From assembly GCA_964562455.1 (NCBI GenBank), contig CAZLTN010000024.1:1-61500 (forward strand): 61,500 nucleotides of DNA, in the 5' to 3' direction. Source of the DNA: Ravibacter sp964562455. Its GTDB lineage: Bacteria > Bacteroidota > Bacteroidia > Cytophagales > Spirosomataceae. Made by a program: the position numbers and the translations under genes. Under the pieces are notes generated by a model. That model made no database searches and had not been told where the DNA came from. It saw only the letters and a program-made list of their open reading frames with translations. Below, in pieces: positions 61,466-61,500 of this stretch (position 1 is its first letter; every line of letters begins with the position of its first letter).

Positions 61466-61500
61466 CTATAAGCCGACGGCTTCCAGGAATTCCTTATCGT
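61466..61500 (-). CDS. C-terminal end of an unidentified gene cut by the window edge
   Basis: On the minus strand an open frame enters from the edge, reads DKEFLEAVGL and stops at TAG (61466-61468), 21 bp before the menA start. Ten codons are too few to identify it. The tight spacing suggests the same operon as menA. Confidence 0.35.
   Translation of the reverse strand, partial: DKEFLEAVGL

Overview
The window looks like chromosome of a Bacteroidota bacterium, most likely an aerobic, saprophytic Cytophagales/Spirosomataceae-type organism (Dyadobacter-like; genus is inference). The basis is four SusC/SusD transporter sets, ECF sigma/FecR pairs next to STN-domain SusC receptors, a lipidated TamA variant (TamL) with TamB, a LytTR regulator with a LytS-type kinase, -7 elements of the TAnnTTTG type, and few recognisable Shine-Dalgarno sequences. 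No tRNA, rRNA, CRISPR array, transposase or phage gene was seen.

Layout. (1) 1-6396: end of a starch-type Sus locus (susC 3' part, susD, SusE/F-like binding lipoprotein, GH13 alpha-amylase lipoprotein). (2) 6439-10577, minus: sensor kinase, LytTR regulator and a TlpA-like thiol-disulfide protein. (3) 10785-14879, plus: ligase-associated MBL exonuclease and ATP-dependent DNA ligase, followed by an esterase and a very small protein-kinase-like gene. (4) 14947-27211, minus: ECF sigma, FecR, susC(STN), susD, susC, susD, a six-gene glycan-uptake locus. (5) 27364-29567: a second sigma gene overlapping a membrane protein that resembles an anti-sigma/TonB hybrid, with a divergent small secreted carboxypeptidase-regulatory-domain protein. 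(6) 29684-32346: LTA-synthase-type sulfatase-fold membrane enzyme coupled to a VanX-type D-Ala-D-Ala dipeptidase, then an unusual 24-bp tandem repeat. (7) 32555-39443, plus: a third sigma/FecR/susC(STN)/susD locus. (8) 39541-50495, minus: envelope and housekeeping genes (tamL, tamB, LolA-like protein, sufB, hldD). (9) 50609-59254: a 41-aa membrane protein coupled to a sodium:solute symporter, a LacI regulator, a Tat-exported Gfo/Idh/MocA protein, an orphan ECF sigma (minus), a BNR-repeat sialidase-like protein and a beta-propeller/alpha-barrel protein; this looks like a sugar-catabolic neighbourhood. (10) 59368-61500, minus: menA and nspC, and the last codons of another gene.

The most interesting non-coding structure is a two-part structured leader between fecR and susC at both sigma/FecR/SusC loci (about 25270-25385 and 34400-34490), with a shared loop sequence. 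There are also several families of short intergenic repeats: heptamers at 11785 and 59255, CACAGAG-type long inverted repeats at 39455 and 47818, and the 24-mer array at 32401. Gene starts were moved downstream where the longest reading frame began before an obvious signal peptide or Rossmann motif.
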